Shown: in pieces, positions 17,287 to 25,021 of the stretch
Layout: every line of letters begins with the position of its first letter
Position numbering within the stretch: position 1 is the stretch's first letter
Assembly (NCBI RefSeq): GCF_017742215.1
Contig: NZ_JAGHKP010000001.1
Coordinates: forward strand, 1,858,082-1,922,081
DNA length: 64,000 bases
Direction of reading: 5' to 3'
Origin: Chitinophaga chungangae
Lineage (GTDB): Bacteria > Bacteroidota > Bacteroidia > Chitinophagales > Chitinophagaceae
Notes under the pieces: model-generated
The model's database searches: none
Told to the model about the DNA's origin: nothing
What the model saw: the letters and a program-made list of their open reading frames with translations, nothing else
Translations under genes and position numbers: made by a program

Positions 17287-20112
17287 TTAATTGCCCAAGG
17301 TTATTTTTTCACTGTTTACGGTGCCGCCGCCTGCTTTTTCGAGCGTGAGCCAGCATTGCACCGCGTATGGTTTTTCGAGCGGAACGGTCAGCTCGAAAGG
17401 ATAACTGTCATCTTCCACCTGCTTCGTTTGGCCCGATGCATCGGTATAATGCAGGCGCACGCTGCGCCATTTGTTGTCGTCGTCTTCGAGGTAAACGTAT
17501 AATCTCCTGCCGTACGCTCCCAGCTTGAACAGCAGGGCTTTGGCATTGCCTGTTTTTATTTCCGCGTAATCTTTTCCTTTGTCGCCGGTAACAGATAAGA
17601 TCTGCTGGAACTTTACATCCGGCGTTGCATTTTCCACCGCTACCGCTGCGATGCCGTTGGCGGGAACGGTGATGGTGAACACACTATCCCGCAGTTTTGG
17701 CGCATCATTCCTGGTAAAAGAACGGATATTGCTTTTGCTGGAAAGCTTTACCAGCGAGGGATTGACCGTGACGCTGCCGGTTACCGCGGCCGCGCTCTGA
17801 TTCGTGAAGGCAAGCAATAATTTGTTCCCTTTCCGCGCCGCGATATAATTCAATTCCACATTCCCGCAACGAAGCAGGCCGGAAGGCATCCAGAGCTGCG
17901 CGTCCTTTTCGGTGTAAAATCTGCCGGCAGAACTGCCATACATTTTATTCTGCAGGTAAGCATACCCTTCGATGAACTCCGCCGGAAAATCGATTTTGCC
18001 CTGGCTGCGCACGAACGCGTCCGTTACAAGGTAATCGATCACCATGCTGGCCATCGGCAGGATGTGATTGTAGTGAAAGGAATTTACGCTCTGCGCCTTG
18101 TGTTCGTGCAAGGGAAAGTCTTCTTTTTCGTAAGCGGTCGTTCTTTCCGTATTGATGTGGTAACCGGGGAAACTCCTGTAACGGCCTATCACCGCCGCTT
18201 TTGCTACATTGATGAGGAACGTGTCCTTTGCGTAATAACCGATGCGCAGCATCCACGGCGCGTAATTGGCCATAAAGATCGCGCGGTGACCGGTGGCGGT
18301 ACCGGATGATTCAGGAGTAAGGCCGGTTTCGGAAAGGCGCCAGGCCGGCGCTTTTTCTTCCGGGTAATACATTTGCGCATGACCTTTGGAACGGAGGTAC
18401 CAGTACATCGGCGCTTTGCCGCCTTTGTTCACGGTCACCAGGCTGTCCGGCACAGCGGGGCTCATCCAGGTGAACAGGGTATAGTTTCTCGCGCCCTGCA
18501 CGGCGGCGCGCAGGTACGTAGTGTCGCCGGTCAGTTCGTACAGCTCCGAAAGCCCGATCCAGCGATTGGTGTAGCCGGGCCAGAAAAAGAAGCCGCCGGA
18601 GGAGGGATCGGAGAAATCGCTCTGCGGCGTGCGTTCGCGTTTGGCGAGGTATTCGTTCGCTTTATGAATAGCTGCGTCGAGGTATTGTTTTTCGCCGGTG
18701 GCTTTGTAAAGGCGCATGGCGTTTGTCCAGCTGCCGCCGTCCTCTTTCACGTCGAGGTTACGCATGCGGCTGGAACCGTATTCCTGCCGCATAAGCCGCA
18801 GGTAAAAATCGTTTTCTTTCCCGAACACGCTGTAAAGCGCGCCCAGCTCGGAAAGCGGCGCCACAGGGCCTTTCAGCCTGCGGGAAGGGTTTTGTATCTT
18901 CTGAAGGCTGTCTAAACTGAAAAGGAATTTTTCCCTGGACAACATATATTCCATCAACGGGTAAGCACGCTGCTCGAATATCCGAGCATCGTCGCGCACC
19001 AGGGCCAGTTCCAGCGGGTTCAGGCTGGACACGTTTTTTACCGCGCCCGGCACGTCGGTGGAATACGCGAAACCTTTCAGGCTGTCGATAAACCAGGCGT
19101 AATGCGTCATGGCGTAGGCGGTCATGTTGTCCAGCACGGTGTTGAGCGATGCAATGTCGTTATGCCGGTAATCGCGGAAGCCGAATATGTTTTCCGCGAT
19201 CGTTTGATAGGTGTGGGTAATATCCTGCGGCTCGGCTACCAGTTGCATGGCGAAAGAAAAGGTCTCGCCGCTTTTCATCAGCGAGCCGTAACCGCCGGGG
19301 ATGGGCGCGTACAGCTGCGGTTGCAGAAGGCCCTGCGCGTTGCGCAGCGCAATGCCGAACTGGCTGTTGGGCAGCGTAGGCAGCGGCTGAAAGGGGAGAT
19401 GTTCCGGAGAGGCCAGTACGCCTACGGTCGTGCGGCCGTCGTACACCATCGTGGTGGGCAGCGGCGCCATAAATGCGGGCGTGAGGTAAGACGCATCGGG
19501 AACGCGTTTTTCCTGCCATATCATCGGTTGCCAGAGAGCAGCCGTTTTGTCGACGGAAAAGGACGGCGCGCCGGTATAACCGATGCTGTAATAGCCGGGT
19601 TTCGTTGGCGTAAAACTGAATCGCAGCAAGGGATACGGCCGGGTGTTCGTCACTGCGTAAGCGGTAAGAACAAAACCGCTTGCAGGTGGGAAAGAAAAGA
19701 ACGCGGTATCGCCTTTCCTGCACATGCCGTTTGCGCGCAGTTCAGTTTTTTCGCCGGCATGCTGAATGCTTACGGTGCGTTGCTCTTTTTTGCCGCGAAG
19801 GATCTTGTCGTCGAACCCGTCCCCGGCCACGGCGGCGCTCACCCGTTGCTGAACGAGGTCTGCCTTGCCGCTGTCTTTCACTTTCCAGCTCAGCACATTG
19901 TAACTTACTTTTTTAATGCCTGCCGGTTTCAGCGCCATGCCGGGATCGGCGGCATTGTATAATATCGTGAAGGCAGGTGCAAATACATACCTGCCGCCAG
20001 GCGATTCGAGCGTAACCCCTTCTTTGCCGGACAACACGCGCACCTGCGCCCGGAGGCCCTGCGCCGCCAGCAGAAGGCATATCGCCGTTATCCGTAAAAA
20101 AATGTTCTTCAT
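17287..20112 (-). CDS. Large exported putative glycan-active protein (paralogue 3 of 3), 941 aa
   Basis: Exported protein (signal peptide to about residue 22, ending GLRAQ) of a family I cannot name. It resembles the 847- and 1106-residue products of the same locus. Shared landmarks are an N-terminal beta-rich half, a helical middle with barrel-like repeats (LYELTGDTTYLRAA), the segment AKAAVIGRYRSFPGYH, a DYLVTDAFVRSQGKIDFP motif, and C-terminal beta domains. Its last 130 residues (from VKFQQILSVTGDKGKD on) match the end of the 1106-residue protein but are absent from the 847-residue one. The architecture is like that of glycosidases or lyases with an (alpha/alpha)6 barrel, so carbohydrate cleavage is a reasonable inference. 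It is the first gene after an internal promoter carrying the twin operator at 20189-20221. Confidence 0.6.
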   Translation of the reverse strand: MKNIFLRITAICLLLAAQGLRAQVRVLSGKEGVTLESPGGRYVFAPAFTILYNAADPGMALKPAGIKKVSYNVLSWKVKDSGKADLVQQRVSAAVAGDGFDDKILRGKKEQRTVSIQHAGEKTELRANGMCRKGDTAFFSFPPASGFVLTAYAVTNTRPYPLLRFSFTPTKPGYYSIGYTGAPSFSVDKTAALWQPMIWQEKRVPDASYLTPAFMAPLPTTMVYDGRTTVGVLASPEHLPFQPLPTLPNSQFGIALRNAQGLLQPQLYAPIPGGYGSLMKSGETFSFAMQLVAEPQDITHTYQTIAENIFGFRDYRHNDIASLNTVLDNMTAYAMTHYAWFIDSLKGFAYSTDVPGAVKNVSSLNPLELALVRDDARIFEQRAYPLMEYMLSREKFLFSLDSLQKIQNPSRRLKGPVAPLSELGALYSVFGKENDFYLRLMRQEYGSSRMRNLDVKEDGGSWTNAMRLYKATGEKQYLDAAIHKANEYLAKRERTPQSDFSDPSSGGFFFWPGYTNRWIGLSELYELTGDTTYLRAAVQGARNYTLFTWMSPAVPDSLVTVNKGGKAPMYWYLRSKGHAQMYYPEEKAPAWRLSETGLTPESSGTATGHRAIFMANYAPWMLRIGYYAKDTFLINVAKAAVIGRYRSFPGYHINTERTTAYEKEDFPLHEHKAQSVNSFHYNHILPMASMVIDYLVTDAFVRSQGKIDFPAEFIEGYAYLQNKMYGSSAGRFYTEKDAQLWMPSGLLRCGNVELNYIAARKGNKLLLAFTNQSAAAVTGSVTVNPSLVKLSSKSNIRSFTRNDAPKLRDSVFTITVPANGIAAVAVENATPDVKFQQILSVTGDKGKDYAEIKTGNAKALLFKLGAYGRRLYVYLEDDDNKWRSVRLHYTDASGQTKQVEDDSYPFELTVPLEKPYAVQCWLTLEKAGGGTVNSEKITLGN

Positions 20113-20135
20113 AACTGTGCTTTAGTGCCGGAAGG

Positions 20136-20143
20136 CAAATTTA
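20136..20143 (-). promoter_or_regulatory. -7-like element of the internal promoter
   Basis: On the minus strand TAAATTTG matches TAnnTTTG, 23 bp ahead of the 941-residue gene's ATG. A -33 TTTG is not evident at 19-21 bp, which would fit a promoter needing an activator. The twin operator begins about 45 bp further upstream. Confidence 0.45.
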
Positions 20144-20188
20144 TTATCGCGTATATCGTCTTGTTAGTGTTGTTGCGGGTAATTAAAG

Positions 20189-20221
20189 TGGGAATGTTCC
20201 CATTTCACGGGAACATTCCCA
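20189..20221. promoter_or_regulatory. Twin inverted-repeat operator, copy 1 (probable LacI-family site)
   Basis: TGGGAATGTTCCC at 20189-20201 and its exact complement GGGAACATTCCCA at 20209-20221 flank 7 bases. Each arm is itself a 12-bp palindrome of the form GGGAA-NN-TTCCC, giving two dyads with centres 19 bp apart. The same arrangement recurs at 35101-35133 beside the LacI gene. It lies between the SGNH gene and the 941-residue gene, 77 bp ahead of the latter's start. Confidence 0.75.
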
Positions 20222-20228
20222 GTGATTG

Positions 20229-21623
20229 TCAGCGGTTCCCGTTTAAAACAGGTTTGCCTTTCAGCAATATTTTTCCCAGGTACAATACAGTCCTGTCGTA
20301 CTTTTCCGGGTGTTTGCCAATGTCTTCCGCCTGCGCCGGGCCGAGTATCGCGGCTTTGTCGGCTTTTTGGGAAGAAAGCGTGATGGTAACGGTATAGTCG
20401 CCCGGTTCGAGACTGAACAACTGGTGCTGGCCGCGGTAGCGGTTGTTGCAATACACGTTGAAGCGGTTCACCGGCAAGCTGTCTCCCGGGGCAATGCGGT
20501 ATATCTGCGTTCCGGGCTCCGCGGGGGAAACGGTTTTCATGGTTTTCCCGTTCACCTGTATCGTGATCTGCCCGGCTTCGGGGCCGCCCACGTCGAAGAT
20601 GCCGAAAGCGCTGCCTTTAAAACGGAAGGTGAAGGAGGCGCCGGGTGAAACGGCCTGTTGTATCAAAGGGAACCAGGAGGCGAACTGCGGCAGGGTAGTG
20701 GATTGCCACCCGTTGCTGAATTGCGCGATCTGCCGCGGGTCGTACATGGCGGCGTTTTCCCAGTTGTCCGGGTAAATGGGCGCGGGCAATGAAGACGGAA
20801 TGGCGGCCTTCAGTTTTTTCATCTTTTCCAAACTTCTTGCAATGGCGGCTGCGTAAAGATTTCCGCCGGCCCGCAGGGGATGGATGCCGTCGTTGGAAAA
20901 AAGTATTGCGCCATTGTCCGCGGTTTTTCCTTTCCATAAGAGTTTGCCGTCTTTCTCGAGCAGGGAAGCCTGCAGCGCCATGTGTACGGATGGCAGGCCG
21001 TAATGTTCCGCGATCTTTTCCAGGTTTTGGATGTTCTCCGGTATGTTGCCGCTGGCGTAGATCTGCGTTTGATTGCCGGTAACGGTATAAATAAAACAGA
21101 TGTCGGTGCCGGGGCTTTGCCGCCTGATCTGCCGCACGATGCCTTCCATGCCTTTGGCGTAAGCGCCGTTCACGGCAAATTCCACGAACACCAGGTCCGG
21201 GTGATGCTGCAGCAGCTGTTCGCCAATGCGGCAGGCGCCCAGTTCCGTGCCCGTGCCGGAAACGCCGGCGTTCAGCATCCGCATGTCCGCCGCGGGGTAC
21301 ATGGATTGCAGGTAACGCGCCGTTTGCGGCCGGTAGCCTGCGTTTCCCTGTGTAATGCTGCCGCCGATGAACCCTACGATCAGCGGTTTGCCTGCGGCCG
21401 CTTTTTGAAAGAAACGTGGCAGGCCGCTCCGGAGCATGCATTCCCTGTTATCGGAAAAACCGGCGGTGCTCACCAAAGGCACGTCCGTGCCGGGTTGAAA
21501 GAACAGGGGAGAAGCGCCCGCCTGCGACGCGGCGATCAGGTCGCGCCCGTTTTGCGCCGCAACGTGGCCGGGGGCCATCATCAACATCCCGCTTATGATC
21601 CATTTCAGTTGCATCGTTTTCAT
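20229..21623 (-). CDS. Exported SGNH/GDSL-family hydrolase
   Basis: Probable carbohydrate esterase that removes acyl groups from a glycan in the periplasm. I chose the ATG at 21623 because a signal peptide follows (MQLKWIISGMLMMAPGHVAA); the frame is open 18 codons further upstream. SGNH blocks are clear: block I GFIGGSITQG (nucleophile Ser near residue 89), block II LNAGVSGTGTELGA, block III FVEFAVNGA, and block V SNDGIHPL with the Asp and His of the catalytic triad. The C-terminal 160 residues form a beta-rich extra domain. It stands in the minus-strand operon 69 bp after the 1106-residue gene; the twin operator follows its stop by 8 bp. Confidence 0.88.
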   Translation of the reverse strand: MKTMQLKWIISGMLMMAPGHVAAQNGRDLIAASQAGASPLFFQPGTDVPLVSTAGFSDNRECMLRSGLPRFFQKAAAGKPLIVGFIGGSITQGNAGYRPQTARYLQSMYPAADMRMLNAGVSGTGTELGACRIGEQLLQHHPDLVFVEFAVNGAYAKGMEGIVRQIRRQSPGTDICFIYTVTGNQTQIYASGNIPENIQNLEKIAEHYGLPSVHMALQASLLEKDGKLLWKGKTADNGAILFSNDGIHPLRAGGNLYAAAIARSLEKMKKLKAAIPSSLPAPIYPDNWENAAMYDPRQIAQFSNGWQSTTLPQFASWFPLIQQAVSPGASFTFRFKGSAFGIFDVGGPEAGQITIQVNGKTMKTVSPAEPGTQIYRIAPGDSLPVNRFNVYCNNRYRGQHQLFSLEPGDYTVTITLSSQKADKAAILGPAQAEDIGKHPEKYDRTVLYLGKILLKGKPVLNGNR

Positions 21624-21692
21624 TTCTTTAACCGCGTTCAATAATTTGTTTCGGAATTTTATTCGACAATCATCCACTTAACAGTCCTGGTT

Positions 21693-24600
21693 TTACATCA
21701 CGATCGTCTTTTCAACGGTACGCCCGTCCTTCGTTTTTACTTTTATGTACAGCTGCGCGTCCTCGCCGGTTTTCAGCGGGTGGAAAGACCATTCGAACGG
21801 ATATGCGGGTATCGTTTCTTCCCGGTGGTTCACGGAAACGGTCACATTGCCGCTTTCCAGCGATTCGAGGTAACCGTATACGGAATCCCAGCCGAACGGC
21901 GAACGGATGCGGAAAATATAACACCTGCCGATGCCCTGGCCCATATCCACCACCTGCATGCCGTTTTTCAAAACAGCGGTTTTTTTCACCGACAGCTTTT
22001 TATCCAGCGGGAAACACAGCGCGGCAAAACCTTTGCCTTCCAGCCGTACGTTCACCGCACGCGTTTTTACCGCCAGCGGCGATGGTTGTGCATCCATGGT
22101 ATACAGTTTGGCAGTATTGCCGTTCACCGGCGCTTCTTCCCCAAGTTCCACGCGGCAATTCAGCGCATCCTTTGTTTCGCTGGCCAGTATTACCCAGAAG
22201 TTGTTGCCGGATATGCCGGTGAGATAATTCACCTGTGGATTATCAATGTGTACGAGCCCTTTTTTCAACCAGAGGCTCACGGCGTCGTCGCTGAACACTT
22301 TACCCGCGCCCGCGCCGAACACCCTGCTGTTGAACCATACAAACCCGTCCTGTTTTACATAAGGGAAAAGCACATTTCCGCGCGAACGCTGCATGATGTC
22401 CGTCACCAGGAAATCCATAGTGAAAGCCAGGTGCGGCGGGATGTGGTGATAGTAGATGGAGCTTACATCCGGGCCTTTGTAAGGAAAATCAGGCCGCATC
22501 GTGATATCCGTATAGCCGGTAGCGTAATAGCCGGGATAATTGGTGAATCTTCCGATCACCGCATTCCTTGCATAGGTCTCAAATATCTTACGGCCGCTTT
22601 TTCCGTATAACCGTAAGAGGTGCGGCGCCCAGCTGCTCATGAATACGTGCCGCACTTCCCGACCGGTAGGGAAAAAAGTAACCGGCTGTTCAAACCCAAG
22701 CCCAACGGGCGATACAAGCCAGGCGGGCACTTTCTTTTCCGGCGCGTCTCCAGGTTTGCGCGGGAAACCGAGACGGTATTTCTCACCGCCTTTCCACCAC
22801 ATGGTCGTATTGCCTTCATAAGTATTCCCGGGATGAATGGTTTGTTGCGAACCCGCAACGGCAGGGTAACTTCTCACGCCCGCCAGCGTATGGAAGGCAG
22901 CGGCATAAGCGGCGTTGAGGAAAGAAGTATCGCCGGTGGCGTCGTAAAGGTCGTTAAGGTCCCACCAATAGGCGTAAAATGAAGTGTTATAAAACGGCAC
23001 CTTGCCGAGCGGCGTGGTTTTGCGACCGAAGATCTCGCTGCCGGCAAAGGCCTTGGCCTGCACCACCGCCGAATCGAGGCGTCGTTTTTGACCGGTGAGG
23101 CGATACGCGGCCAGTTCCTGCGTCCACGACGGCACTACTACGGAATACCCCGCTGTTTTGCGCACCTGGTCGTTTGGCAGGGCGATCTTTTTCAGCCAGG
23201 GATTGGTTTCCCCCAGCAGCCGGTACAGCCCTTCGTAATAAGTCGTGGAGAATTGCGAATTGTACGGACTGAAAGCCGCGGCCGTTTTGCTCATTCCTTT
23301 CTGCGCCCAGCGGAAGCCGCTGCGCGACAAGGTGTATTCAATGGAAGGAAGCGCCCTGCGGATATAGAAATCTTCGTTGCGGGAAAGCACCGCGGCCGCT
23401 ACAACCGCCAGCGGCGCGGCCTGCACGACGGTAGGCGCCGCTTTGGGATCGGCTTCGATATCGTAAAAACCTTTTAGTTCCGGCGCCCATCCGGACGCGG
23501 TATCGTTGTTGATTAAACTGATGATGTTAAAAACGGTTTCGGTGAGGGATAATTGCTGGCTGCGGTAATCCTTCACGGTATAAATGCTGTCTGAAATATA
23601 TTCCAGCGCATCGTTCCACCCGGAAGGCAGCGCGCCGAGCGCAAAGCTGCGTTTGATCCGCTGGCCGGACTTCAGTTTCGAATCGTCCAGCCCCGGCACC
23701 GGCGAAAACGCAACGGGCTGCATTTCATTCCTTTCATTCCTGATACCGAAACCCATCGGCGAGGTATGCGAAGTGCCCCAGGCCTGCGGAAAACTTTCTT
23801 TAGCGCCGCTAATGAACACGGTGAGCCCTTTCTTTTCCAGTTCCATAATGGCAACCGGCTGCGGCATAAGCGCCGAAGGAAGCAGCACTGGCTGTTGCGG
23901 GAGACGCTGGTATTGGAACATCGGCGGAAGCTGGATGTTGGAGACCTCATTCTCCGCCATGCCCTGCAACGCGCCAACGGCCAGGCTGTAATAAGCGTTC
24001 CGCGGCGCGGTATACTCCAGCGTCAGCTGCAAATGCCGCTGCGCCGGGCGTAAGGTCCAGGTGCCGTTGATGGTTTGCCCGTCGGAAGAACGGTAGGTGA
24101 TGCGTAAACCGGTCGTCGTTTTTTCGACGTTCGCCGGCGTAAAAGCGGTAACGTCGCCGGAAAGGAAAGGATTGCCGAGATTTTCCGGGAGCATCACTTT
24201 ATAAGTTTTCCCTTTGCAGCTGAAGCTGCTGAAACCGCGTGAGCCGTTCCAGCCGGGAATAAAACCGCCGAAAGTGATCTGCGGGTCGTCTGCGCTCAGC
24301 AGCAAAATGCGGTTCTCCTCCACGGAAGCGTCCAGGTATTGCCATTTTCCCGCGTGTTTAACGGCGGTGCGTGCAAACAATCCTTCCGATCGTATTATTT
24401 CGAGTTTAAGGTGTTCATTTTCCAAAGCCGCCACTACTTCCGCATTGGCGCCGATCTTTTTTGCGCCGCTGCCGGGCAATGCAGCGGGAGGCAAATGAAC
24501 GGGCGCCGGCGTGATCTTGAAGGTTGGAAGATTGGCTTTGTCCGGCGAAATATTTTCCGCGGTGAGGAACAATGCGTCCACACGGGGATAATTGCCGCGG

Positions 24601-25013
24601 CTGTCGCGCAGCTGTATCACGTTTTCTCCGGTGTCCATCCGGGCAACGCCCGCTTTTTCCCAACGGTAATCCGCGTGACCGTGTTTCCCGGATTCCTGCG
24701 CCAGCGGCACATCGTTCACCAGCACCTGGAACAGCCGCGAACCGGGCCGGTTACCTGGAAAGTCCACCGTTTTCGTCCACACTGTATATTCGCCTGCCTG
24801 TTGTATCCGCACCACCGTCAGCGCATCGGCCGCCTTTACGCCGCCGGAGATCACACGCAGGATGTGTTTGCCTGAAACGCCACCCCCCGGCGGTTTTTCA
24901 ACGATCCAACCGCCCCGTATGCTGAAATCTTCCGCCTCCAGGAAATAGGAGCGTTGCGCCTTCGCCATAAAACCTGCCGTGAGAAATAACCCGGCCAGTA
25001 ATTGTTTTTTCAT
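21693..25013 (-). CDS. Large exported putative glycan-active protein (paralogue 2 of 3), 1106 aa
   Basis: Largest of the three related exported proteins. The start is ATG 25013 (MKKQLLAGLFLTAGFMAKAQ, signal peptide); an in-frame TTG at 25025 is less likely. Residues about 20-150 look like a CBM6/35-type carbohydrate-binding beta sandwich (YFLEAEDFSIRGGWIVE through YPRVDALFL), absent from the other two. Then come a beta-rich domain, the helical barrel region (LYDATGDTSFLNAAYAAAF), the shared segment ARNAVIGRFTNYPGYY, the motif MDFLVTDIMQRSRGNVLFP, and C-terminal beta domains matching the 941-residue protein. Function is not established; a hydrolase or lyase acting on a complex glycan is inferred from architecture and context. 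It begins 8 bp after the 847-residue gene's stop. Confidence 0.6.
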   Translation of the reverse strand: MKKQLLAGLFLTAGFMAKAQRSYFLEAEDFSIRGGWIVEKPPGGGVSGKHILRVISGGVKAADALTVVRIQQAGEYTVWTKTVDFPGNRPGSRLFQVLVNDVPLAQESGKHGHADYRWEKAGVARMDTGENVIQLRDSRGNYPRVDALFLTAENISPDKANLPTFKITPAPVHLPPAALPGSGAKKIGANAEVVAALENEHLKLEIIRSEGLFARTAVKHAGKWQYLDASVEENRILLLSADDPQITFGGFIPGWNGSRGFSSFSCKGKTYKVMLPENLGNPFLSGDVTAFTPANVEKTTTGLRITYRSSDGQTINGTWTLRPAQRHLQLTLEYTAPRNAYYSLAVGALQGMAENEVSNIQLPPMFQYQRLPQQPVLLPSALMPQPVAIMELEKKGLTVFISGAKESFPQAWGTSHTSPMGFGIRNERNEMQPVAFSPVPGLDDSKLKSGQRIKRSFALGALPSGWNDALEYISDSIYTVKDYRSQQLSLTETVFNIISLINNDTASGWAPELKGFYDIEADPKAAPTVVQAAPLAVVAAAVLSRNEDFYIRRALPSIEYTLSRSGFRWAQKGMSKTAAAFSPYNSQFSTTYYEGLYRLLGETNPWLKKIALPNDQVRKTAGYSVVVPSWTQELAAYRLTGQKRRLDSAVVQAKAFAGSEIFGRKTTPLGKVPFYNTSFYAYWWDLNDLYDATGDTSFLNAAYAAAFHTLAGVRSYPAVAGSQQTIHPGNTYEGNTTMWWKGGEKYRLGFPRKPGDAPEKKVPAWLVSPVGLGFEQPVTFFPTGREVRHVFMSSWAPHLLRLYGKSGRKIFETYARNAVIGRFTNYPGYYATGYTDITMRPDFPYKGPDVSSIYYHHIPPHLAFTMDFLVTDIMQRSRGNVLFPYVKQDGFVWFNSRVFGAGAGKVFSDDAVSLWLKKGLVHIDNPQVNYLTGISGNNFWVILASETKDALNCRVELGEEAPVNGNTAKLYTMDAQPSPLAVKTRAVNVRLEGKGFAALCFPLDKKLSVKKTAVLKNGMQVVDMGQGIGRCYIFRIRSPFGWDSVYGYLESLESGNVTVSVNHREETIPAYPFEWSFHPLKTGEDAQLYIKVKTKDGRTVEKTIVM

Positions 25014-25021
25014 AAAAACGC

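Noticed and set aside
20189..20221. Inverted repeat considered as a transcription terminator of the SGNH gene
   Set aside because: It lacks a T-run on the minus strand, and the identical structure recurs in a divergent promoter region, so an operator is the better reading.
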